Below, piece after piece: positions 16,397-24,819 of a stretch of DNA of 64,000 nucleotides. The notes below the pieces were generated by a model that saw nothing but the letters and a program-made list of their open reading frames with translations, was not told the DNA's origin and searched no databases. A program made the translations under genes and the position numbers. Positions within the stretch are counted from its first letter, which is position 1. Every line of letters starts with the position of its first letter. Source of the DNA: Streptomyces nojiriensis (lineage in GTDB: Bacteria > Actinomycetota > Actinomycetes > Streptomycetales > Streptomycetaceae); the NCBI RefSeq assembly GCF_017639205.1, contig NZ_CP071139.1, positions 496,001 to 560,000 of the forward strand, read 5' to 3'.

Positions 16397-18718
16397 TCAG
16401 AGTGTCTCGCTCAGCGAGTCGGCCGGGCGCCGTCGGGCCGCCCGGGTCGCCGGCAGCGCCGCCGCCACCACCGCGCCCAGGACCGCCCCGACGATCACCA
16501 TCGACAGCACGGGCAGCGGCGGCAGCTGGGCGATGCCCGCGCCGATGCCGCTCGACGCGCCCTGGGTGTCCACCAGCCATCTGCCGGACAGCACGCCCAC
16601 CGTCGTACCCACCACGGCGGAGGCCAGCGCCGTCAGCCCGGCGGCCGTCACGATCATCGCGCCGATCTGCCGGGGTGTCAGCCCGATCGCCTTCAGCGCG
16701 AGCAGGTCCCGGCCGCGGTCCCGTACGCCGGTACCGATCAGGGTCAGCAGCTCGATCAGCCCGATCAGCGCCAGGACCGCGATCAGGGCGGCGATCACCG
16801 CGCGCGCCGGTTCCAGCCGGTCGACCGGGTTCGGCGTCTCCCGGACCTCCAGCGTTCCGGCCGCCGCCCCGGCGAGCGCGGCGCTCACCGTCTCGGGGTC
16901 CGCGCCCTCACGCAGCACGAGGGCGTGGAACTCGGGCCGCAGCCCCGGGTCGCGCTCGCGCAGGGCGTCGATGGTCGTGGTGATCACCCGGCCCCCGGAT
17001 TCGGGTTCGATGGTGCGGCCGACGACGTGCAGGATCTGCGGACGCCCCTCGACGGTCATCCGCACCCACGCGCCGACCCGTACCCCGAGGAGGTCGAGCA
17101 GCCCCTGTCCGGCCACCGCCTCGTCCGGACCGCTGACGGCGCGCCCTTCCACGACCTTGGCGGGGTACGGGTCCCGGGCCGTACCCAGGCCGCGGAGCGT
17201 GATGGTGCCGGTCTGCCCCGGCACGAGCGCCGCCATCTCGGCGCCGGGGTGGACCGCGGCGACGCCCGGGACCTCGGCGAGGGTCCGCTCCAGTTCCGCG
17301 TCGGAGGCCCCGGCCGGCTGCCCGGCCCGTACGGTCAGTGCCGCGGGGAGTCCCATCTGCGCGGGTCGGCTGCGGAACTGGTCGAGCGTCGACCAGGCGA
17401 CGAGTGCGACGGTGATGAGGACCAGCGGCAGGGCGAGCCGGGCGACGGGGAGGAGCGTCCGGCCGCGCCGCGGGAAGGCCGCACGCCACCCCAGGACCAG
17501 GGCGGGCGGCACGCGTGTTCCGAGGGCCCGCCGGCCGAGTGCCGTCATCGGCGCGGCGGAGGGCAGCGCCGCCCGGGCCACCGGGACGGGCGGGACCCGT
17601 CCGGCCCGCCAGGCCGAGAGTCCGGTCGCGGCCGCGATCAGCAGCACCGCGCCGCACGGGATGCCGATCATGAGCGCGGTGTGGCCGGGCAGGTCCTGCC
17701 ACACCGCCGTCGCCTCCCCGATCCGTCCGGGTATCCGGGCGCCCAGCAGGGCGATCGCCGCCGTGCCGAGGGTCACGCCGAGAAGGGCGAAGGCCAGGTG
17801 CTGTACGAGGAAGCCGCGGGTCACCTGGCCGGGGGTGAAGCCGACGGCCTTGAGGATCGCGATGTCCCGCAACTGGCCGCGGACGCGGGCGCCGATCGCT
17901 CCGGCGGCGGCGAGCGCGGCCGCGAGCAGCGCGCCGAGTCCGAAGACCGCGAACATCTGCCCGAGCAGCCGGTCGTCGCCGCCCGCCTCGGCCCGTGCCT
18001 GCTGCCACTTGGTGACCTGGGCGACCCGGTCGGCGCCGAGGACGGTCACGGCCCGCTGGACGGTGAAGTCGGTGTCGTCCGGATCCTGCAGGCGCAGGCC
18101 CACGCTCTGCCCGGTGTCGCCGTGGGCGACCTCGTCGAGGGTGTCGTCGAGGACCCAGCCGATGCCGGGCCCGCCGCCCGGGTGGTAGCGGGGCTCGGCG
18201 ACCTCGGCGATCCCGCTGACCCGCAGTGCGTGCGGGGCTCCGTCCGGGCCGGTGACCCGTACGGTGTCGCCCGGCTCGGCCCACAGGGCCCGCGCGACCG
18301 AGGCCTCCAGGACGACGGCACCGGTGCCGGTGCTGTCGGGTCCGGCGAGCCAGTTGCCGTCGGTGACGAGCGGCCGTGCGGTCTCCGGGGGCACGGTCGC
18401 GGCGGCGCGCAGCGTCACCCCGACCCGGGCACCGCGCGACTCGACCGTCGTCGCGGTCGTGCGGTAGGGCCCGGAGAGGGCGGCGACCCCGTCCACCCGG
18501 GACAGGGCGGCCGTGTCCGCACCGGCGCCGGTGTGCAGCCAGATGTGTGCGCCGTGGGACTGGTTGAAGACGCGCTGCCAGGGGTTGGCGGCGTAGCCGA
18601 ACAGTGCGCCGGCGAGCAGGAGCGAGGCGATGATCCCGGCGCTGGCCAGGACGACGAAGAGGGCTTCGCCGCGGTGTGCGCGGAAGTCGGCGTGCGCCCA
18701 GCGCAGCGTGGCCCGCAC
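16397..18718 (-). CDS. FtsX-like ABC transporter permease
   Basis: A 773-aa membrane protein with two FtsX/MacB-type permease units. A first helix near residues 20-42 and a large extracytoplasmic domain precede a cluster of helices (about residues 245-440), then a second extracytoplasmic domain and three C-terminal helices. The motif LRDIAILKAVGFTPGQV and its counterpart in the second unit (LLALKAIGLTPRQI) mark the two FtsX domains. GTG start two bases after the ATPase stop (TGACCGTG). Works with the upstream ATPase; such pairs export peptides or drugs or act in envelope maintenance, and the substrate is not evident. Confidence 0.88.
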   Translation of the reverse strand: MRATLRWAHADFRAHRGEALFVVLASAGIIASLLLAGALFGYAANPWQRVFNQSHGAHIWLHTGAGADTAALSRVDGVAALSGPYRTTATTVESRGARVGVTLRAAATVPPETARPLVTDGNWLAGPDSTGTGAVVLEASVARALWAEPGDTVRVTGPDGAPHALRVSGIAEVAEPRYHPGGGPGIGWVLDDTLDEVAHGDTGQSVGLRLQDPDDTDFTVQRAVTVLGADRVAQVTKWQQARAEAGGDDRLLGQMFAVFGLGALLAAALAAAGAIGARVRGQLRDIAILKAVGFTPGQVTRGFLVQHLAFALLGVTLGTAAIALLGARIPGRIGEATAVWQDLPGHTALMIGIPCGAVLLIAAATGLSAWRAGRVPPVPVARAALPSAAPMTALGRRALGTRVPPALVLGWRAAFPRRGRTLLPVARLALPLVLITVALVAWSTLDQFRSRPAQMGLPAALTVRAGQPAGASDAELERTLAEVPGVAAVHPGAEMAALVPGQTGTITLRGLGTARDPYPAKVVEGRAVSGPDEAVAGQGLLDLLGVRVGAWVRMTVEGRPQILHVVGRTIEPESGGRVITTTIDALRERDPGLRPEFHALVLREGADPETVSAALAGAAAGTLEVRETPNPVDRLEPARAVIAALIAVLALIGLIELLTLIGTGVRDRGRDLLALKAIGLTPRQIGAMIVTAAGLTALASAVVGTTVGVLSGRWLVDTQGASSGIGAGIAQLPPLPVLSMVIVGAVLGAVVAAALPATRAARRRPADSLSETL

Positions 18719-18720
18719 GG

Positions 18721-19512
18721 TCACTCCTTGAGTTCCAGGTCCAGGTCCAGCACGCCGGAGACGCCGCGGGCCGGCCCGCGGCGTCCGCCGCCGAGCTGTG
18801 CGTCGTCGGCTATGCGCCCGTCGAAGAAGCTGATGACGCGGTCGGCGGCGCTGGCCATCCGGGCGTCGTGGGTGACCATCACGATCGTCTGGCCGCGCTG
18901 GTGGAAGCGGGAGAGCAGCCGCAGCACCTCGCGGGTGCCCTTGCTGTCGAGGCTGCCGGCCGGCTCGTCCGCGAGCAGCAGTGCGGGGTGGTTGACCAGG
19001 GCGCGGGCGAGTGCGACCCTCTGCTGCTCGCCGCCGGACAGCTCGCCGGGCATGGAGCGTTCGCGGCCTTCGAGGCCGAGTTCGGCGAGCAGTTCGGCAC
19101 GGGATGCGCGGGCGGCCTTCGGGGAGGCTCCGGCGAGCAGGGCGGGGAGTTCGACGTTGTCGGCGACGGTGAGGTTGGAGACCAGGTTGAAGAACTGGAA
19201 GACGACGCCGATGCTGCGGCGCCGCAGGACCGCCCAGCGGGCCTCGCGGTACTCGTCGACCCGCTCCCCGCCGATCCACAGTTTCCCGCTGTCGGGGCGC
19301 TGGAGGCCGCCCAGCAGGTGCAGGAGCGTGGACTTGCCGGCTCCGGAGGGTCCGGTGACCGCGACGAACTCGCCGGGCCGGACGGACAGGTCCACCCCGC
19401 GTACGGCGTGCACCGGTACGCCCTCGCCGTGGTGCGTCTTGGTCAGGCCCTCGGCCCGCACGATGGGCTCGGCGGACGCGCCAGGAGCGGCGGTGGTGGC
19501 GTCGTCGCTCAT
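18721..19512 (-). CDS. ABC transporter ATP-binding protein (MacB/LolD type)
   Basis: A 263-aa nucleotide-binding subunit with Walker A GPSGAGKST (about residues 54-62), Q-loop VFQFFNL, signature LSGGEQQR, Walker B ALLLADEP and the switch His in VTHD. The C-terminal tail is rich in Gly and acidic residues. Its ATG overlaps the stop of the upstream PadR gene (ATGA), and the permease follows directly, giving a regulator-ATPase-permease operon. Confidence 0.93.
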   Translation of the reverse strand: MSDDATTAAPGASAEPIVRAEGLTKTHHGEGVPVHAVRGVDLSVRPGEFVAVTGPSGAGKSTLLHLLGGLQRPDSGKLWIGGERVDEYREARWAVLRRRSIGVVFQFFNLVSNLTVADNVELPALLAGASPKAARASRAELLAELGLEGRERSMPGELSGGEQQRVALARALVNHPALLLADEPAGSLDSKGTREVLRLLSRFHQRGQTIVMVTHDARMASAADRVISFFDGRIADDAQLGGGRRGPARGVSGVLDLDLELKE

Positions 19513-20015
19513 TCCAGCTCCTCCTGGCAGCGTTCCAGCCAGTCGAGGTCGGCCTGCAGGTGCAGCATGGCGCCCTCGATCAGCAGTTGGGAGATCTTGT
19601 TGTCGCGGTCCTCCGCCGCGGCCAGCTTGGACAGGTCCCGCATGGTGTTGAGGTACTGCCGCCGCTGTTTGTTGATCAGTGCGACCGGATCGGCGAGACC
19701 CGACTGCGGCGCGAGTGCGAGCTTCATGAAGAACTCGTCCCGTACCCGGGGCTCCTCGGCGGTGTCCTCGAACCAGGCCAGTACGGCCTCGCGTCCGGCG
19801 TCCGTCAGCTTGTACGTGCGCTTGTTGGGGCGTCCCGACTGCTCGACGTCCTCGCCCTCGATGAGGCCGCTCTTCTCCAGCCGCCCGAGGGTGACGTAGA
19901 TCTGGCCGACGTTGGGCTGAGGGTACGCGGCGCCCAGGAGCTTCTCAAGGTCCTGCTTCAGCTCGTAACCGTGCGCAGGGCTACGGGTGAGGAGCGCAAG
20001 GAGCGCCAGCCGCAC
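19509..20015 (-). CDS. PadR-family transcriptional regulator
   Basis: A 168-aa regulator. Residues 1-80 form the PadR winged helix (LALLTRSPAHGYEL, GQIYVTLGRLEKSGLI). The longer C-terminal part (about 95-168) is helical, as in subfamily-1 PadR proteins. GTG start with GGAAGGAGGGGGAG upstream. First gene of the operon with the ABC transporter it presumably represses. PadR proteins commonly sense a drug that the controlled transporter exports. Confidence 0.9.
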   Translation of the reverse strand: MRLALLALLTRSPAHGYELKQDLEKLLGAAYPQPNVGQIYVTLGRLEKSGLIEGEDVEQSGRPNKRTYKLTDAGREAVLAWFEDTAEEPRVRDEFFMKLALAPQSGLADPVALINKQRRQYLNTMRDLSKLAAAEDRDNKISQLLIEGAMLHLQADLDWLERCQEELE

Positions 20016-20183
20016 TCGCTCCCCCTCCTTCCCGCTCCGTAGTCAACGGTTCACTCGGCAGCGGGCCGAATTGCGCCGCCGTCCGTCTCGTCTGCCTGCG
20101 CGTCTAGTATCGCCCATGCCTAACGGGTATATATAGGCCACGATGGTCGGCGACGCAGCCGGATCGTGTACTGGGAGGAATCT
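20016..20183. promoter_or_regulatory. Divergent promoter region, PadR operon and binding protein
   Basis: 168 bases. An unusually AT-rich block GTATATATAG at 20127-20136 and a CTAGTAT at 20104-20110 form an imperfect inverted repeat around CGCCCATGCCTAACGG. This is a plausible PadR operator overlapping promoters in both directions. The exact -10 boxes are not assigned. Confidence 0.4.
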
Positions 20184-21464
20184 ATGCGGTGGATGCGTGC
20201 CGCGGGTAGAGCTCTCCTGGTCGGAGCGGTCGTCCTGGCGGGCTACACCGGTCTCGGCGTCCACGCCGGGGCGGGCGCGGCTTCCGAGGACCGGGGCCGC
20301 GGTCCCCTGACGCTCGTCACGGCGGGCGATCTCACGGACTACCTCCCCCCGCTCCTGGCGGAGTGGAACGACGCCCATCCCGGCGAGCGCGTCACGCTCG
20401 TCGAGCTGCCCGACTCGGCGGACGAGACCCGGGCCCAGATGATCAGTGAGCTGCGCTCGGGCCGCGACCGGTTCGACGTGCTGAACATCGACGTCGCCTG
20501 GACGTCGGAGTTCGCGGCGGCCGGATGGATCTCCCCGCTCCGCCGTGAGCGCTTCCCGCTGGACTCCTTCCTGCGGCCCGTCGTCGACACCGCGACCTTC
20601 GACGGCCGGCTGTACGCGGTCCCGTACGTCACCAACGCGGGGCTGCTCTACTACCGCAAGGACCTCCTGGACCGGGAGGGCGAGCGTCCGCCGCGCACCT
20701 GGGACGAGCTGGCGCGCCAGGCGCGCACGATCGCCCCGAAGTACGGACTGGACGGTTATGCCGGTCAGTTCCTGCCGTACGAGGGGCTCACGGTCAACGT
20801 CACCGAGGCCGTGCACTCGGCGGGCGGCTCGATCCTGCGCGACGACGGCGCCCGCGTGAGCGTGGACTCGGACGCGGCGCGCGCCGGGCTGCGGTTCCTG
20901 GCGGACGGTGTGCGGGAGGGCTGGATCTCCCGCGACGCGCTCGGTTACAAGGAGGAGGAGTCGCGGCGGGCCTTCCAGGAGGGCCGGCTGCTGTTCCTGC
21001 GGAACTGGCCCTACGTGTACGCGGACGCGGGCGCGGAGGGCTCGAAGGTCGCGGGCAGGTTCGGCGCCGTGCCGCTGCCCGGGCCGGACGGGCCCGGCAC
21101 CAGTGTGCTGGGCGGCTCCAACCTCGCCGTGAGCAGCCATGCGCGCCATCCGGCGTCGGCGGCCGACCTGATCGCGTACCTCACCAGTGAGCGGGTCCAG
21201 CGACAGGTGCTCACCAAGGGCTCGCTGCCTCCGGTGCGCGCCGCGCTGTACGAGGACCCCGAGCTGATCCGGGCGTATCCGTACCTGCCCACGCTGCGCG
21301 AGAGCGTGCTGTCGGCGGTGCCGCGTCCCAAGAGTCCGCGCTACGACCAGGTGAGCCTCGCCGTGCAGGCCGTGGCGCAGGACCTGCTGGCGCTGCGCCA
21401 GACGCCGGAGCAGGCGGCGGCGCGGCTCGCACGCGAGCTCGGGACCATCTCCCGCACGGGCTGA
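20184..21464 (+). CDS. Extracellular sugar-binding protein without lipobox
   Basis: A 426-aa ABC-type solute-binding protein of the maltose-binding fold: LTLVTAGDLTDYLPPLLAEWN at the N-terminus, YAVPYVTNAGLLYYRKDLL at the hinge, and LGGSNLAVSSHARHPASAADLIAYL near the end. The export signal (residues 6-35) contains no Cys, so unlike most Gram-positive binding proteins it is not a lipoprotein; it is secreted or held by its N-terminal helix. ATG at 20184 has GGGAGG at a good distance; a GTG at 20166 is too close to it. Separated from the glucosidase operon by a strong terminator, so independently transcribed. Confidence 0.85.
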   Translation: MRWMRAAGRALLVGAVVLAGYTGLGVHAGAGAASEDRGRGPLTLVTAGDLTDYLPPLLAEWNDAHPGERVTLVELPDSADETRAQMISELRSGRDRFDVLNIDVAWTSEFAAAGWISPLRRERFPLDSFLRPVVDTATFDGRLYAVPYVTNAGLLYYRKDLLDREGERPPRTWDELARQARTIAPKYGLDGYAGQFLPYEGLTVNVTEAVHSAGGSILRDDGARVSVDSDAARAGLRFLADGVREGWISRDALGYKEEESRRAFQEGRLLFLRNWPYVYADAGAEGSKVAGRFGAVPLPGPDGPGTSVLGGSNLAVSSHARHPASAADLIAYLTSERVQRQVLTKGSLPPVRAALYEDPELIRAYPYLPTLRESVLSAVPRPKSPRYDQVSLAVQAVAQDLLALRQTPEQAAARLARELGTISRTG

Positions 21465-21489
21465 TCGCACTCTTCCGTCCCCCTCTCTC

Positions 21490-21524
21490 AAGGGCCTCTA
21501 CTTACATGTTAAGTAGAGGCCCTT
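21490..21524 (+). terminator. Strong hairpin terminator that repeats the downstream operator
   Basis: Perfect 15-bp stem (21490-21504 with 21510-21524) and a 5-base loop, immediately after the binding-protein gene and followed by TCCT. The top of the stem, CTACTTACATGTTAAGTAG, is itself a near palindrome and contains the 12-mer seen again, inverted, at 21608-21619. Confidence 0.85.
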
Positions 21525-21607
21525 CCTCATGCATCCGGGCAATCACGTACAAACCACCCCAGCTTTTCACTGTTTCTGGACACATCGTTGACACCTTCCA
21601 GTCGCTG

Positions 21608-21626
21608 CTACTTAACATGCATGCAT
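21608..21626. promoter_or_regulatory. Operator candidate of the alpha-glucoside operon
   Basis: CTACTTAACATGCATGCAT, containing the perfect palindrome ATGCATGCAT (21617-21626). The first 12 bases are the reverse complement of 21505-21516 in the terminator. It lies 54 bases before the glucosidase start, where a LacI- or GntR-type sugar regulator would act. No regulator gene for it is in the window. Confidence 0.55.
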
Positions 21627-21679
21627 AACAGCGCACCGATCCGGAGCGCTCTCGCATTCAGCAGACAGGTCGACGCGAG

Positions 21680-23362
21680 ATGCTCAGCACCCTTCCGGCC
21701 GCTACCGGCCACCCCTCCCCCACCGCCACCTCATCGGCCCCTTGGTGGCGCGACGCGGTGATCTACCAGGTCTACGTCCGCAGCTTCCTCGACAGCACCG
21801 GGGACGGCATCGGAGACCTGGCCGGCGTCCGGGCCGGGCTCCCCTACCTGCGCAGGCTCGGTGTCGACGGCATCTGGCTCAGCCCCTTCTACCCGTCGCC
21901 GCAGCACGACCACGGCTACGACGTCGCCGACTACCGCGGTGTCGACCCGGTCTACGGCGACCTCGCGGAATTCGACCGGTTGGTGGCCGACGCCCGCCGG
22001 CTCGGGCTGAAGCTGCTCCTCGACATCGTTCCCAACCACTGCTCCAGCGAGCACCCGTGGTTCCGGAGCGCGCTCGCCGCGAAGCCGGGCAGCGCCGAAC
22101 GCGCCCGCTTCCACTTCGCTCCCGGCCGCGGCCCGGACGGAACGGAGCCCCCCAACAACTGGCGCGCCATGTTCGGCGGCCCCGCCTGGAGCCGGACCAC
22201 CGGGCCCGACGGCGCCCCCGGCGAGTGGTACCTGCACCTCTTCACGCCCGAGCAGCCCGACCTGAACTGGCGCGATCCGGCCGTGGGCGACGACTTCGAG
22301 GAGGTGCTGCGCTTCTGGCTGGACCGCGGGGTCGACGGCTTCCGCATCGATGTCGCCGCCGGACTGTTCAAGCACCCCGAGCTGCCGGATTCGGACGACC
22401 CGGGAGCCGACGAGCGGGCCCGCGACGCCGTCAACCAGCTGGCCTGGAACCAGCCCGAGGTCCACGGCGTGTGGCGGCGCTGGCGCTCGGTCTGCGAGGA
22501 GTACACCGCACGGGACGGCCGCGAGCGGCTGCTGGTCGGCGAGGTGTCCGTGCCCACCGCGCGCGAGCACGCCGAGTACGTCCGCCCCGACGAACTGCAC
22601 CAGGCGTTCTTCTTCGACCTGCTGAGCGCCCCCTGGGACGCCGACGCCTTCCGCACGACGATCACCGACGCGATGCGCGACATCGCCGGCACCGGCTCCA
22701 CCGTCACCTGGGTCCTCAACAACCACGACCAGGTCCGCACGGTCACCCGCTACGCGGGCGAGCCCGGGGTGGAAGGCAGCGGACTGGGGGCCGCCCGCGC
22801 CCGCGCCGCGGCGCTCCTGATGCTCGCGCTGCCCGGCGCCGCCTACGTCTACCAAGGCGAGGAGCTCGGCCTCCCCGAGGTCCTCGACCTGCCCGACGAG
22901 GTCCTCACCGACCCGATCTTCCACCGTACGGGCAGCCGCAAGCACGTCCGGGACGGCTGCCGCGTGCCGCTGCCCTGGTCCGGGCACGCCTCGCCGTTCG
23001 GCTTCTCCGGGGAAGCGGCCGGCGCCAAGCCGTGGCTGCCGCAGCCCGAGTGGTTCGCCGAACACGCCACCGACCGCGCCCTGGCGGACACCCGTTCCTT
23101 CTGGCACCTCTACCGCGACGGGCTCCAGCTGCGGCGCACCCTGCCGCAGCTCGGCGAAGGCCCGCTGCGCTGGCTGGACACGCCTCCTCAGGTGCTGGCG
23201 ATCAGCCGCGGCGACGGCCTGGTCTGCGCGGTGAACTTCGGCACCGAGCCGGTCCCCGCCCCGGTCCCGGGGACTCCGCTGCTCGCCAGCGGCCCCTGTC
23301 CCGACGGGGTCCTGCCCGCGGCGACCGCCGCCTGGTGGACGGCCGAATGCCCCGCCCCGTGA
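21680..23362 (+). CDS. GH13 alpha-glucosidase
   Basis: A 560-aa cytosolic (no signal peptide) oligo-1,6-/alpha-glucosidase of glycoside hydrolase family 13. It opens with WWRDAVIYQVYVRSF. Conserved regions are visible: region I DIVPNH, region II GFRIDVA (nucleophile Asp near 224), region III VGEVSV (acid/base Glu near 288) and region IV NNHDQ (near 350). First gene of an operon with binding protein and two permeases, as in the agl-type alpha-glucoside systems. It hydrolyses the imported disaccharide inside the cell. Confidence 0.92.
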   Translation: MLSTLPAATGHPSPTATSSAPWWRDAVIYQVYVRSFLDSTGDGIGDLAGVRAGLPYLRRLGVDGIWLSPFYPSPQHDHGYDVADYRGVDPVYGDLAEFDRLVADARRLGLKLLLDIVPNHCSSEHPWFRSALAAKPGSAERARFHFAPGRGPDGTEPPNNWRAMFGGPAWSRTTGPDGAPGEWYLHLFTPEQPDLNWRDPAVGDDFEEVLRFWLDRGVDGFRIDVAAGLFKHPELPDSDDPGADERARDAVNQLAWNQPEVHGVWRRWRSVCEEYTARDGRERLLVGEVSVPTAREHAEYVRPDELHQAFFFDLLSAPWDADAFRTTITDAMRDIAGTGSTVTWVLNNHDQVRTVTRYAGEPGVEGSGLGAARARAAALLMLALPGAAYVYQGEELGLPEVLDLPDEVLTDPIFHRTGSRKHVRDGCRVPLPWSGHASPFGFSGEAAGAKPWLPQPEWFAEHATDRALADTRSFWHLYRDGLQLRRTLPQLGEGPLRWLDTPPQVLAISRGDGLVCAVNFGTEPVPAPVPGTPLLASGPCPDGVLPAATAAWWTAECPAP

Positions 23363-23477
23363 CCACCGGCCCCTGACCTCCTCCGCTTCCTCCGCTCTCC
23401 TCTTCTCCCTCCCCCTTCCTCCCCCGCGCAGTCCGGGCCCCGCCCCGCGTCCCGGACCTCCAGACAAGGACTCCCTC

Positions 23478-24809
23478 ATGCGACGACCCAGCAAGACGAC
23501 CCGGCGGACCGCGGCCACCGCATCGGCGGCCCTCGCCCTCGCCCTCGGTGCCACCGCCTGCGGCAACACCACCGGACCCGAGAGCAGCGGCGAACTGAGC
23601 GGCCAGACCGTGACCGTGACCGGCGTCTGGACCGGCAGCGAGCAGCAGAACTTCAAGAAGGTCCTGGACGCCTTCAGCGAGAAGACCGGCGCCAAGACGG
23701 TCTTCGTCCCCTCCGGCGACAACGTCTCCACCTTCGTCGGCAGCAAGATCGAAGGCGGCAACGCCCCCGACGTGGTGCTGGTTCCCCAGGTGGGGGTGCT
23801 CCAGCAGTTCGCCAAGGAGGGCTGGCTCCAGCCCCTGTCCGAGCAGACCACCCGGAAGGCCGGCTCCTCCCTCGCCCCGGTGTGGCGGAACTACGGCACC
23901 GTCGACGGCACCTACTACGGCCTCTACTTCAAGGCCGCCCACAAGTCGACCGTCTGGTACGCCCCGGAGGCCTTCGCCCAGGCCGGTGTCAACGAGCCCA
24001 CGAGCTACGCCGACCTGCTGAAGGCCGGCCGCACCCTCGCCGACTCCGGCCGCCCCGCCTTCGCCATAGCCGGCGAGGACGGCTGGACCCTCACCGACTG
24101 GTTCGAGAACATCTACCTCTCCCAGGCCGGACCGGAGAAGTACGACCAGCTCGCCCAGCACAAGCTCAAGTGGACCGACGACAGCGTGGTCAAGGCGCTG
24201 ACCACCCTCGGCGAACTGTTCAAGGACAAGCAGCTCGTCGCCGGCGGTGCCCAGACAGCCCTGAGCACCGACTTCCCCACGTCGGTCGCGCAGGTCTTCG
24301 GCCCCGGGCCCAAGGCGGCCATGGTCTACGAGGGCGACTTCGTCGGCGGCATCGCCAAGGACCAGTTCGGCAAGAAGCCCGGCAAGGACGCCAAGTTCTT
24401 CCCGTTCCCCGCGGTCGACGGCGGCAAGGCGCCGGTCGTCAGCGGCGGTGACGCGGCCGTCGTCCTCAAGGACGCGAAGAACGGCAAGGCCGGCATGAAG
24501 CTGCTCGAATTCCTGTCCAGCCCCGAGGCCGCCGAGGTCTGGGCCCGCGCCGGCGGCTTCCTGTCCCCCAACAAGGAGCTCGACATCACCGCGTACGGCG
24601 ACGAGACCACCCGCAGCACGGCCGACTCGCTCATCGCGGCGGGCGACTCCATCCGCTTCGACATGTCGGACCAGGCCCCGGCCGCGTTCGGCGGCACCAA
24701 GGGCGCGGGCGAGTGGAAGCTCCTCCAGGACTTCCTGCGCGACCCGTCGGACCCGCGGGGCACGGCCGCGAAGCTCGAGGCCGAGGCCGCCAAGGCCTAC
24801 GGGAACTGA
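23478..24809 (+). CDS. Sugar ABC transporter binding lipoprotein
   Basis: A 443-aa binding protein with a lipoprotein signal (Arg-rich start, hydrophobic core, GATAC with Cys at 28). Segments typical of AglE-like alpha-glucoside binders are present (GVWTGSEQQNFKKVLDAFSEKTG, DVVLVPQVG, STVWYAPEAF). It binds the substrate outside the membrane for the two downstream permeases. A pyrimidine-rich tract (about 23373-23430) precedes it, and AAGGA lies before the ATG. Confidence 0.93.
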   Translation: MRRPSKTTRRTAATASAALALALGATACGNTTGPESSGELSGQTVTVTGVWTGSEQQNFKKVLDAFSEKTGAKTVFVPSGDNVSTFVGSKIEGGNAPDVVLVPQVGVLQQFAKEGWLQPLSEQTTRKAGSSLAPVWRNYGTVDGTYYGLYFKAAHKSTVWYAPEAFAQAGVNEPTSYADLLKAGRTLADSGRPAFAIAGEDGWTLTDWFENIYLSQAGPEKYDQLAQHKLKWTDDSVVKALTTLGELFKDKQLVAGGAQTALSTDFPTSVAQVFGPGPKAAMVYEGDFVGGIAKDQFGKKPGKDAKFFPFPAVDGGKAPVVSGGDAAVVLKDAKNGKAGMKLLEFLSSPEAAEVWARAGGFLSPNKELDITAYGDETTRSTADSLIAAGDSIRFDMSDQAPAAFGGTKGAGEWKLLQDFLRDPSDPRGTAAKLEAEAAKAYGN

Positions 24810-24819
24810 GGCGCCTCCC

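Noticed and set aside
13851..19651. Two open frames of about 900 codons on strands opposite to the Nudix and ABC genes
   Set aside because: Same cause: no recognisable domains or ribosome binding sites, and they are fully covered by well-supported genes.
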